Shown here: positions 21,129 through 32,689 of the stretch, one piece after another | Numbering within the stretch: the first letter of the stretch is position 1 | Layout: every line of letters begins with the position of its first letter | Assembly (NCBI GenBank): GCA_023014335.1 | Contig: JAECYW010000011.1 | Location: 1,984,001-2,048,000, forward strand | Source: Galerina marginata | Lineage: Eukaryota; Basidiomycota; Agaricomycetes; Agaricales; Galerinaceae | Direction of reading: 5' to 3' | Length of the DNA: 64,000 bases | Position numbers and translations under genes: made by a program | Notes under the pieces: model-generated | Seen by the model: only the letters and a program-made list of their open reading frames with translations | What the model was told of the DNA's origin: nothing | Database searches by the model: none

Positions 21129-23497
21129 TTATTTTTCTTGCTTTAAATGTGCAGATAGCGAATTTTTAAAGAATTGGTCCATGAATCGGGCGTTTTTGGC
21201 ATAGATGGTCGTTTCGGGGTTGTAAAGACGACAGTTATCAAAGACGAGCTGGACATCGTCCACAAAGGCGTCAAACGTTTTATACTGGCCCGTCGATATC
21301 TTGTGCTGGATTGTGGAGAAATCTATGAAAAGGTTCAGAGTCAGACTAAAAAACTCCAAACATATCACACACGTACCCATTGGATGTTTAACGATATCAA
21401 AGTAATCTGGAACATCGTCGTAGCTCACCGGCTTTAGGAAAGCCCAGCCTTTGGGTTCTTCAATCAACTCTTGTAATAGCTTTTCCATAAGTGCCTTCAC
21501 GCTGTTCTTGACTGGTTGACGGGTCGTGCTTGATAATAATAGATAAGCAATGGCGAATAATCAGGGTCGGATGGAATACGAACACAGCCGCCAGTTCCGG
21601 AGTCCAGCCAGTTTCCTCTGGAAGAGATCATCTGTCTCTGCCTCTTTTTGACCATTGCAGGAGCAACTTACTTAACCCAGGGACTTCTTTCGGATCGACG
21701 GAGGTGCCTGTAGGAGCGCCTGGTTGAAACTGGGGTAAACCAGGATGTACAGTATGAGATTTCGACATCTGGCGAATCTTGGTCATTACGGCTTCTTGCT
21801 GCTGTTTGAAAACAGATTGTTTGTCCAGGTAGTCGATCTTAGGAAGCATGGTACATTGCATGATTGTGCCTCCTTCGTAGTCCTTGATATATCCTGCCCA
21901 GACAGAACGGTCCAGTGAAATCTCTTTGGAAAAGCCTTGTTTCTCGAAGTACCCGACGGCATAATTATCAGCATATGTCAGGAAATGCATCATCTCAGGG
22001 TATGTTTTCCGAATATGAGCCTTGTAGTGATCCATCAACATTCCTCCATAACCCTACAACAGTTCTGATCAGTAGAGAAAGGCACTAGTATAAAATCAAA
22101 AACACCTTCTCCTGATCAGCGGAGTTGGTAGCAAAGAACACGATTTCCGCGAAACCCCGATGAGGAAACGGTCGATAGCAAATTCCACCCACGACTTTGT
22201 AACCTCGCTTGATAATCGCTAATGATTTAGAATTGCTGTCGTATACGAGGCGAGCAATGTACTCTCGAGGCATTTTCGGGAGCTGCTTTTGGAAAAGCGT
22301 TTTGAGTCCTGTTAAAATTATCAGAGAACGAGGTTGCTTGTCATTCTCCACTGGTGCCATTTGTATCACGCCCCTTCGCAGCTCAACTGCTGACGGTTTC
22401 TCTGTTCTCACTGGCGGCTAACGGGTGGAGTTTATGAAGAAAATGTCCAATGAAAAGTAATTGAAAACATACACCAGCAGAGGATCGTCCAACGACGTCC
22501 ACTGGAACGCCAGCCGTCAAGCGAGTTAGTTGGCCTTCGTCCATCTTTTCTTCGACCTTGACTCTTGAGTCGTGTCCGTTGATTCCATTTACCCTAATAG
22601 TAGCGGACGGAGGGGGGATTGCTACCTTCGCTAGACGAAGCGTTACCACCTGCAGGAATAGTATGTGACTTCTTGGATTTCTTTCCAGGCGCTTGTTTTC
22701 CGCTCCTTTTCCCAGGCACGGAACGAGAAGGCATAGTGATTCGAGCGGCTAGGGGTCCGATCCTCTTCGTCGTCGTCGTCATCATCGATTTCCTCGGCGT
22801 CACTTAACGAGGACGAGGAAACCCGGCGCTTTTTTGTCGGTTGTTGCGGCAGGTCGCTTCAGCTCCGAGGACGCAGGGGATTGAGGGGGACCATTCTGAC
22901 TTTGGTCTGAAGAAAGCTCAGCTAAAATATCAAAAGTCGAAATCTAGTTGTGCGACTGACCTGGGGAGGAGTTGATGTGGGCCAGACTGACTTGTGATAT
23001 CGGATGACCCATTTGTTTCCGTAAAGATGAAATGTCATCATCTGTATAATCAAAATCTAATAGGCGACCGGAGTCCTTATATTTTATTGAATCACGTTGT
23101 TCGTCAACATCCCGAAAGGCAGTGACTAGGGCTGATACATGGGGCTGAACTTACCTGCAGAAGCTCGTCAAGTCTGATAGCGACACGACTTCTCCGTGCA
23201 AACTCTGCGCGTCCCAGTTCCGCTTCATTCGCGTTATGCTCCTTCGCACCATGGCCACAAGCGCATATTTCCAGATAAGAAGAAACAACTTCGTCGTCGT
23301 CGTCTGAGCCATATTGTCCGAGGTCTCCCAGACTTGAATCATTGTGATCGTCGAAGACAACATCGACTTTAGGGCGGAGGGTGAAGCCCGGGACAACTGT
23401 TACATATTGAACAGGGTGAATGGCGAGCTATTTTCAACAATAAAAGGGCATGATCCAGCTTTTCATATGAAAGAGAGGAGGGATAGGCAACCTTCAT
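21129..23497 (-). CDS. GCN5: Histone acetyltransferase Gcn5 (SAGA) with bromodomain
   Basis: Catalytic subunit of SAGA/ADA complexes, acetylating histone H3. The GNAT domain is clear: [20 protein letters not shown] with the catalytic Glu, then [14 protein letters not shown] and [19 protein letters not shown]. The C-terminal bromodomain has [20 protein letters not shown] and [17 protein letters not shown]. Upstream in the same direction is a Cys/His-rich block ([37 protein letters not shown]), then an acidic run and a basic run. I join this block to Gcn5 by splicing, which is an inference; a separate upstream gene is possible. The N-terminal half needs four +1 corrections (about 23371-23375, 22846-22856, 22749-22760 and the C6 run at 22612-22617). 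The catalytic and bromodomain exons are clean. The 3' end is convergent with FDH. Confidence 0.9.
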
Positions 23498-23666
23498 GGC
23501 CGAGTAACTGTAGGGTCGCGTTCAAGGGCAACAGCGTTCAATCTAATTCCGTCAGCACGTGGCCATCAATCGACTCCAACGCGCACGCTTGACTCCAGTT
23601 CTCTCCACCCACCCCATGCCTCTATGATCGTTCAGGTATACTCTGTCTTTTCTGCTCTCAGTACCC
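23498..23666. promoter_or_regulatory. Bidirectional promoter GCN5 / GH45-like gene
   Basis: A 169-bp interval between divergent starts. A CACGTG E-box occurs near 23556, and the side towards the secreted-protein gene is pyrimidine-rich. Confidence 0.45.
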
Positions 23667-24641
23667 ATGTATCTATTGCTTCTCCTCTTTTGTTTGCTTA
23701 CGCTGGCACATGCTCAATGGATTGACTACCCTGACGATGGCCTTGCGACTATGACGCATTACGATCTCCCTTCTGGGTATATTGCCTCTTGTGGATGTAC
23801 CTCTTCCAGCACAGACTACCCAACTGCAGCATTGTCGCAAATGGCCTACGGGAGCAGCACTAGCTACGGTACGCCCAGCTTCTATCGCGGAAAATAAATG
23901 CCCAATGGCTTTCTATCATACTAGGGCCTGGTTGTGGACGGTGCTTCAACCTGACCTTGTTGAATCCAGTCATTGCCACGCCTCCATTCTTTCCGCCAGT
24001 GGTAAAGTACATTGTTGTCAAAATCACAGACCTTTGTCCTTTGTCGCAAACGGGTTGGTGTTCTGGCACCACCTCGAAGCCGAACTCGTGAGGATTTCAT
24101 AAATTGCCCCAATCCACCCTACCCATACATAAACTCTATCCGATCAACACAGTGCTGGTGCATATTTAAATTTTGATCTTGCATACCCTTCCAAAGCTGT
24201 CCCAGACGACTTCTTTCCCTCAAACGCGGCAGTCTATGGCTACAAGGTACGAGTGTGCCTCCAAAAGAAGAATCGGCTAACACAGTACAATAAAGGACTT
24301 TGGCTGTCTGGAATATAACCTATCAAAGCGTCCCATGTCTAGATGGTTGGGCAGGTTCCGACAACCTCGCGGCACTCGGAAGCGTCAAAAGTCTGGGTTC
24401 GGGTGCCTGTTGCCCAGCTGATCCAACACCAGGAAGTGCTTCGAATATCTGCCCTTCCTTCTCTGAACAGAACGGCATTCCGTATGTTCCTGATTCACTT
24501 TTACTTGCACCCTCGAGGCGTCTAATTTTACATCTAATCAGACCCGATACGACTACCAATTCTGCATTGTCAATCCTTGAGATCCCGCCGCGGTCTTTCG
24601 GCTGGGTTTTGCTCCTTGGATTGTCTTCCATTCTCACCTAA
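23667..24641 (+). CDS. Secreted GH45/expansin-like protein with probable GPI anchor
   Basis: Starts with a signal peptide (MYLLLLLFCLLTLAHA, then QWIDYP). The core matches the double-psi beta-barrel of fungal GH45 endoglucanases and loosenin/expansin relatives: IASCGCTSS, PGCGRCFNLTLLN, VVKITDLCPLSQTGWCSGTT, AGAYLNFDLAYPS and DDFFPSNAAVYGYKDFG. GH45 enzymes cut beta-1,4-glucan. I do not see enough to say whether both catalytic Asp are in place, so activity is open. After a Cys/Pro/Ser-rich linker the C-terminus is hydrophobic (FGWVLLLGLSSILT), the shape of a GPI-anchor signal, so the protein probably stays on the fungal wall or membrane. One extra T near 24303-24306 shifts the frame inside DFG|VWNITYQSVPC. 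Introns are GT-AG. Confidence 0.72.
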
Positions 24642-24917
24642 ATATACCCTAGGATTGTGGACCGCTTAGTCATCTGGAATATACCCCATCATGCAATCTT
24701 GAAACAAACTCTCACAATTCTCCAGAAGACTTCCAGTTCTAACTATATGTACAGGGGTATTAGCCATGGAATAAGTTACTGACGCCGTCCGTTCGTAACT
24801 GTAAGTAAATCGAGGCTAAATCTATTATCCTGACAACTAGGGTGCAATTCGCAATCACGCAATACGCCTGAAATCAAGGATTGGCAGGGGTTTCAATTTT
24901 TAGATAGTGCTGCGGTT
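24642..24917. other. Convergent 3' flanks
   Basis: 276 bp between the stops of the GH45-like gene and the cyclophilin. AT-rich; nothing coding seen. Confidence 0.5.
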
Positions 24918-26542
24918 TTACTTCACTAAGTCATCATTCGCGACTTTGCTGTAACGGGCCTGCATATCACCAGGAAGAAAGCGGGCGAGGTATCGCAAAC
25001 CTCCAATCCAAACAAAGGCGCCGATGAGGACCCCAAAGATAATGAGAACGAAGAAAACATTAGCAAAGGAGCTTTCTGGGGGGATAACGCCCGTCTCTGA
25101 AGTCGAATCAACATGGCTGGCACTTGTTGTGACGTGGGTAGGTGGAGCGGCCGTGCCGGTTATTTTGTCCGCATTGTCTACGGTCTTAGTCACTTCTGAA
25201 ATTCCAGTCAACGCGATGTCCTGTTAATAATATATTGATTTATCGATACGATATTTTAGGTGCGCAAAGCTTAAAGCTCAACGTGGAGAGGTACCTCGTT
25301 TCCTTCCTCGTCTTTGGCGGTCTCCAGAGGTAACTAGAACAAGTTTCAGTATTCGTGAGATTCTGGAATAGGTGAGGACAGACCTCTCCGGAATCTGCAA
25401 TGGTGACGTCAACAGATGGACGGTCTTGTGCTCCTTTGGCGACATCCTCTGCAAGCGAGGAAAGGTCAGAAAGCATACAGACGTATGGTCCACAAAAAAC
25501 AAACCAATTTTGCGAACAATATCCATTCCATCAAGGACTTTTCCAAAGACAACCTAAAGAAGGCAAGTTAGATTAAGAAGGCACCACCAATGTAAACTCG
25601 ACTTACATGTCTGCCATCGAGCCAGCTGGTGGCAACAGTGCAGATGAACTGAGAACACAAAGATAAGCAACTATCTCACAACAGAAGACGTGTCGGTAGC
25701 TTACGAATTGAGAACCTGGTGCTCGCTTGTCAGAGCTTGAATTGACTTGTATGGACGAAAACAAACTCACCGTTAGTATCTTTGCCCGCGTTTGCCATTG
25801 AAAGAATACCAGGACCGGTGTGGCGGAGTTTGCTATTTCAGGTATTAGCGCAAGTAACTCCAAGTTAGCAGGTTGTACGAACAAGTTCTCGTCAGCGAAT
25901 TTGTCACCGTAGATAGACTTTGGAAAGAATGATGTGTATGTTAGTAAAAGACACTCATATCTGCAACGTCCAGGTACATGCCTTTCCACCAGTACCATCC
26001 CCACGAGCTAGATTGACTTATAAGAATCGTATAGAGAGCACTATACTTGTAACATACTGAAGTCACCGCCTGAATCCTGTTTTTTTGAGAACCTCAGTAA
26101 TGTAACCGCATAAAAGGGTTCAAGAAGTTAAACTCACATGAAGTTCTTGATGACACGGTGGAACTTAGGATCCCTTGTAACCAAAGCCAAGTGCTTCACC
26201 ATCCTTGTTTACGCCAGTGGCAAGAGCACGGAAGTTCTCAACAGTTTTAGGAACGGACTAGTGGTAGCGTTGAGACCCAGGTTGCCTTTAAATTTGTTGG
26301 CAATGAGAAGACTTACACCACCAAAGAGAGCCATGGTAACTGCATGACGCGTGAATAAAGAGGGGCACAAGCAGGAAGTTGTTTATAAATGCTCACTGCG
26401 TCCAAGATCCTCGTCACCATGCTTAATGTCAAAGTAAACGATGTTCGTCACTTTGGGACCCTTTTGCTGCTTCTGCAGACTGCGCGCAGAAGAAGGCAAC
26501 GACGGAGACGACGACAAAGGCGAGAGAGGCACGGCCGAACAT
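24918..26542 (-). CDS. ER cyclophilin (PPIase) with alternative luminal or membrane-anchored C-terminus
   Basis: Peptidyl-prolyl cis-trans isomerase of the secretory cyclophilin B type. A signal peptide ([20 protein letters not shown]) precedes the cyclophilin fold: [72 protein letters not shown] and [19 protein letters not shown]. At the 3' end the exon encoding DEEGNE stops at 25295. If the 74-bp intron (25294-25221) is kept, the protein ends VPLHVEL, an HDEL-like ER-retention tail. If it is removed, the frame continues 98 residues through a Thr/Ser-rich stalk and a membrane helix ([20 protein letters not shown]) to a short tail. The intron after [13 protein letters not shown] uses a GC donor (about 25981). 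Frame breaks are an extra A near 26461-26465, an extra base near 26166-26171 and one missing G near 26067-26071. Confidence 0.88.
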
Positions 26543-26780
26543 GATAGTATGGAGGAAAAGAGATGAAGACGTGGAATATCAACTTGACGTGGCGACCACT
26601 TTACTCGTACTCCGAGCGTGGGAATGTATTCGACCCAGTTGCCTGCAACTCAAATTTCACCTTCTCCTTGAAGTTGCAGAAATACATAAGTAGCTTACAA
26701 TCGCTCAATACACTCGAGGGTTGCCATCCGAGCAGAAAATTGATGCGGTAATATACAGGAAGGTGTATGAATTAGATGCA

Positions 26781-29328
26781 TCATTTTCCAACCAACTTCT
26801 CGAGCTCATACCCTCCAGATATCTGGAATTCCGAAGCGCCCATGCTTGCCATAATACCGCCTTGCTTGGTTAGACGACCCTGAGCTCGAACAACAGCCTG
26901 CATGCGCTTTTCAGCATCGCCACTGTGGTCTCTTTCCCACTCTTTGATCCCGCCTGTCTTCTCTTTATTACTTGATCGATGTGATTTTGTCTTCGGTACA
27001 TTTTTCTTCGAAGGGGTAGAGGCCACTTTGACTGATTTAGGAGCTTCTCGCAGTGCAAACGCTTTGGCAAGATGGCCCATGTGGAGATTTCGGATGTGGA
27101 ATATGTGTTTTTCGCTGGAAGGATGCGTAGCGTACGCTCGCATGTGAGAAAGGAATGCTTTTCGAGCCGCGGCTGCGTTCTGGAGATAAGATGATGAATT
27201 CGAATCAAAATAATGAGAGGGACTGGAGAGCTCACATCTTTACTTTGCAATACCCAGCGTTCGAAGGCTAATTGGACCTCTGTTGCACGCTCTTGGAATC
27301 CGGAGCCCTTTCCGCCAAAACCTGATCTCAGGAGGTCCTCCACCGAAATACCTTCTAGAGACACTTTCGCATTGGTTTCCTCCCCTTGCATTTTCCCCTC
27401 CACCCACTTGACCCATTCCACTTCACTTGGTGCAACAAAACTCCAAGCCTCTCCTCCTTTTCCGGCACGTGCTGTACGTCCAACTCGATGCACATACTCT
27501 GTAGGACCTCCCTCTGTTGGAAGATCGTACTGAACTACAGCACGGACAAGGGGCAAATCTAATCCACGAGATGCGACGGAGGTACAAAACATTATTGAGG
27601 ACGTGTCTTGGACAGGTTTATGTTTCCCTTGCGCTCCCGCGAAGCCCTTCAAAGCAGCTAGGCGAGCAGCAGTCGGGAGAGAGCCATGGAGTCGATAGAT
27701 AGTTACATCTGGCAAGAGGGAACATGTTGCTTCCACTCTTTCTGAACTCGCCTTGCCAGCAGGGTATTTAGTGTTGGCATCTTCGTCTTCTCCGTCTTCT
27801 TCAGAATCGTCATCCAGTGGTTGAGATTCGGGCCCTTCCATGGCAGACCCTGCTAAGAGGTTCCAATGAAAGTCCACAGAATCCGTGCAGCTTAGGAAAA
27901 CAATAATTTTCGCTCCCCTTCGTACTTGTGTTTCTGCCACCAGTTTTCGTAGCAGCGCGACCAAAGCGACCAGTCGGAGCTTTAAAGGCACCGTAACGTA
28001 CTTTTGAGACAGTTGGGAAGGTGGTGTGAATGATTCTGAGGCCGAGGCGGAAAGGAGAGGATTTTCGGGGTCCGGCGCCTTGTTTTCATTCTTGTCTACT
28101 TCTGTTGCTTTCACCATAAGTGGATTTACTAACGCCGTGCCAGCAAGTTTTTGGACGTCCTCGCGAATGGTGGCGGAACATAAGACCGTCCTCCTATTAC
28201 GTTCCCAATCCCAACCACCGACTTCCATGCTTTTCCCCTCTTCCATAGCCTGTTTGGCGAGTCGCCGTCGTCCATCAAGACCTTGAATAATGCCTTTAAT
28301 GGTTTCCTCAAAGCCCAATTCCATAAGCTGATCGGCTTCATCCAGCACAAGCCAGCGACATTTGCCAACGTTGAAGGAAGAAGTGTTTTGTAAATGGTCA
28401 AGTAAACGACCAGGAGTAGATACCAGGATTGGAAGGCCCTTGCGTAACCTGGCCTTTTCATGCGTCCTTGTAGCACCGCCAACCAGTACACCAGAAACAA
28501 GCCAACGAGTCAAGTGTGTTGATGTGTCCGGTTCAGAAGTCAACTCGTCCTCGTGGCGCAAACGCATTTGCAGAACAGTTTCCAGTACGTCCGAAATTTG
28601 TTTCGCCAGTTCGCGTGTGGGGGCAATAATAACTGCGAGAGTGCCTATTGACCTATCGATATAGGAAAGGGAACTCAAAGGAAGCAAATCTTGGATGATG
28701 GGAAGCAGATATGATAATGTTTTCCCAGAGCCAGTCTGGGCTTGAAGAAAAATATCTCTCGAAGCTTTTGAGGGGAGGGTAGAAAGAAGGACTGGGAGGG
28801 AAGCACGCTGGATTGCAGTCGGTTTATGGATGGCCATTTTATTTGTTAGGTGGGATGTCAGTAGCGGGTTGAGGCCGAGTCCGACGAACGTTGATGAATC
28901 CAGAGGTGCATTACTCGGAACAGTGGGTGTGAGGTCGTTCTTTTGTGGTGTTGGCGCATCGACTTTGGGATTGTATGAGAAAAGAGATGATATTATCTGC
29001 GTAGGGCGTGTTGGTGCCGTCCGTGGTTGTGCTGGTCGGGATTGTGTTGGAGGTGCATCTTCAACGGCATCGACCCGTACTCTTTTCCGTGGTCGATCAT
29101 CGATGGTTTTTGTGGGATGGGTTGAAGAAGAGGCTGGTTTATCTTCCGCTCGAGATTTCCGTTTCAATGTGCGGTTTACCTTTAATCTTTTCGAGTAAGC
29201 AACGACAGAGATCGAAGATTTGGCAAAATTAGATACCTTTCCGTCCACCTTCCGCCTTTTTTCCCAGATATAGATCGCTTAGGTGCATGATCATCAGCTG
29301 CAATATTGAGAATTAGACCATCGTCCAT
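26781..29328 (-). CDS. DBP7: DEAD-box RNA helicase Dbp7
   Basis: Nucleolar ATP-dependent RNA helicase for 60S ribosomal subunit assembly. Three exons give about 813 residues with no frame break. The N-terminus [20 protein letters not shown] is the usual Dbp7 nuclear/nucleolar region. Helicase motifs are [10 protein letters not shown] with a downstream [15 protein letters not shown] (Walker A), [36 protein letters not shown] (DEAD), [10 protein letters not shown] (SAT), [15 protein letters not shown] and [15 protein letters not shown]. The C-terminus has the DUF4217-type extension ([17 protein letters not shown]) and a Lys-rich end. Insertions between motifs, such as the acidic stretch near [12 protein letters not shown], are normal for this subfamily. 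It is divergent from Esa1. Confidence 0.94.
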
Positions 29329-29522
29329 TTTCGCAAGATGTAGAGGACCTTGGGCTATAAAGTTGAGAGTGCTCCTGCAAGGCTAATTTTTCTGTTCCAT
29401 AAACGGTAGCTTCAATCAGAACTATTACGTAATTATTCTGAGTCAATGTCGCCGTTGTGGCAGAGGAAAAGCGCTGAAGCTCTTTTATTCGTCTTTCTCC
29501 TCCTCCCTGCCTCTCTTTTTGC
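29329..29522. promoter_or_regulatory. Bidirectional promoter DBP7 / ESA1
   Basis: A 194-bp interval between divergent starts of two nuclear housekeeping genes. No clear TATA box is visible near either start. Confidence 0.45.
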
Positions 29523-31365
<1,843 letters not shown>

Positions 31366-31473
31366 ACTCTATTAGGTTTCGTTTTTGGAGTATAGAATAT
31401 ACAGTATATAAAGGTCGAAAAAAACTGTCTGTATTATAGTAATACCACCAATTTGTTTAAAGCCACATTTAAT

Positions 31474-32324
31474 TTAATCATTCTCCTCTGTTGTCCGGGT
31501 GCCAATGCCGATGCCCAACGGCTGGGTCCTGTAGCGAAGATGTTCAGCGCCATTTACGTTGTTAAGAGGAAGATGTCGGCGGCTGCTTGTCGGAGATGGA
31601 GGCTGGGATGCTGCTGGAGAGAATAAGCCGACCCCTGACAACTTGTCTTCTGCATAAAATACTGGAGGTAGAGAGGACGTAGAGTCGGAAAGCGGACTAC
31701 GCATCTTGTTGTGCAGAGTGTGGTCAATCAGAGAATCGCGGTCCGAATCGCTGAAGGCAGAATCTGAAGACGGGCTAATCGTGCCATTGAGCTGGATGGA
31801 CGGAGGTTGTGCGTGAACAGTCGCCTTGTCGCTTGTCGACGCTTTCACGTCATCGATTACACCTAATGTCCTAGCAATCCCGTAAGACGCAATATCCTGG
31901 TCCTGTCATGAGCTAGTGCATCGATAATGAAGGACAGATTGTACACACCAGCAAACCCAGAATGACGATCGGCAGACTGACTAGGATCGCAAGGACACGA
32001 AAAGAGTACGCCATTCTAGCCACCCATGAATCTGGTTCGTAAAGCCATAGATACTCGATATAATACGCCCAAAGGGTTCCCGGTATTGATGTGGGAGAAA
32101 TCTGGGAAACCTGTAAGGTAAATTCGGAGGCATAGAAGGACAAGTTCATCCTCGTAATACTGATTTGAGGCGAGGGGCGAAAAAAAACCTGCATGGAATG
32201 GCTTCGACGTGAGCAAGGACAATGTCCTATGAAAGGACTGAGTTGTATACCTGGTCCAGTGGGCGGAAATTTTGAGAACGATGAGTACTGGCGGTCCGCG
32301 GACACCCTTGGTCAATGCGGTCAT
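31474..32324 (-). CDS. Unknown small membrane protein with disordered tail
   Basis: Not recognised. The start (MTALTKGVRGPPVLIVLK) and the 5' exons are tentative. The best-supported part is an exon reading IPGTLWAYYIEYLWLYEPDS and VARMAYSFRVLAILVSLPIV, one or two hydrophobic helices. A clean GT-AG intron then leads to QDIASYGIARTLGVIDDVKAS. The C-terminal 110 or so residues are Ser/Pro/Asp-rich and probably disordered. Two alternative frames compete just upstream of IPGTLW, which may mean another single-base error or a missed intron. The 3' end is convergent with ESA1. Confidence 0.5.
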
Positions 32325-32689
32325 TCAAATTTGAGGGAAATCACCTGATCAGACCGCGTTTGACGCGTTTGGCCAAGGACTAAACGCAATTCGATAAATT
32401 TCTCAATATGACGACCGTTCGGTAGACAGCAATATATTTGTCTACACAGTCTAAGTCCGAACCAACTCGTAAATATTCCATGATAATAGCAATGACATGC
32501 GTCGAGCACGGGACCGAGAGAGAGAGAAAGAGGAGAGCGAAAGAGCCAGGGTAGCATGTGCTTCTAGGAAATACATGGGCAGTTTGTGCGAACAGAGCGA
32601 CGGGTTACAGATCCAGCAAAAAAGATATAGGAGAGGGGATATATGAAGAGAGAGATGAGTGTCGTGAAAAGCAGTACGTGAAAGTCGTT
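32325..32689. other. Intergenic, no gene seen
   Basis: Promoter side of the membrane-protein gene and 3' side of the CSL gene. Contains a purine-rich GA stretch at about 32510-32545; nothing coding is supported. Confidence 0.45.
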
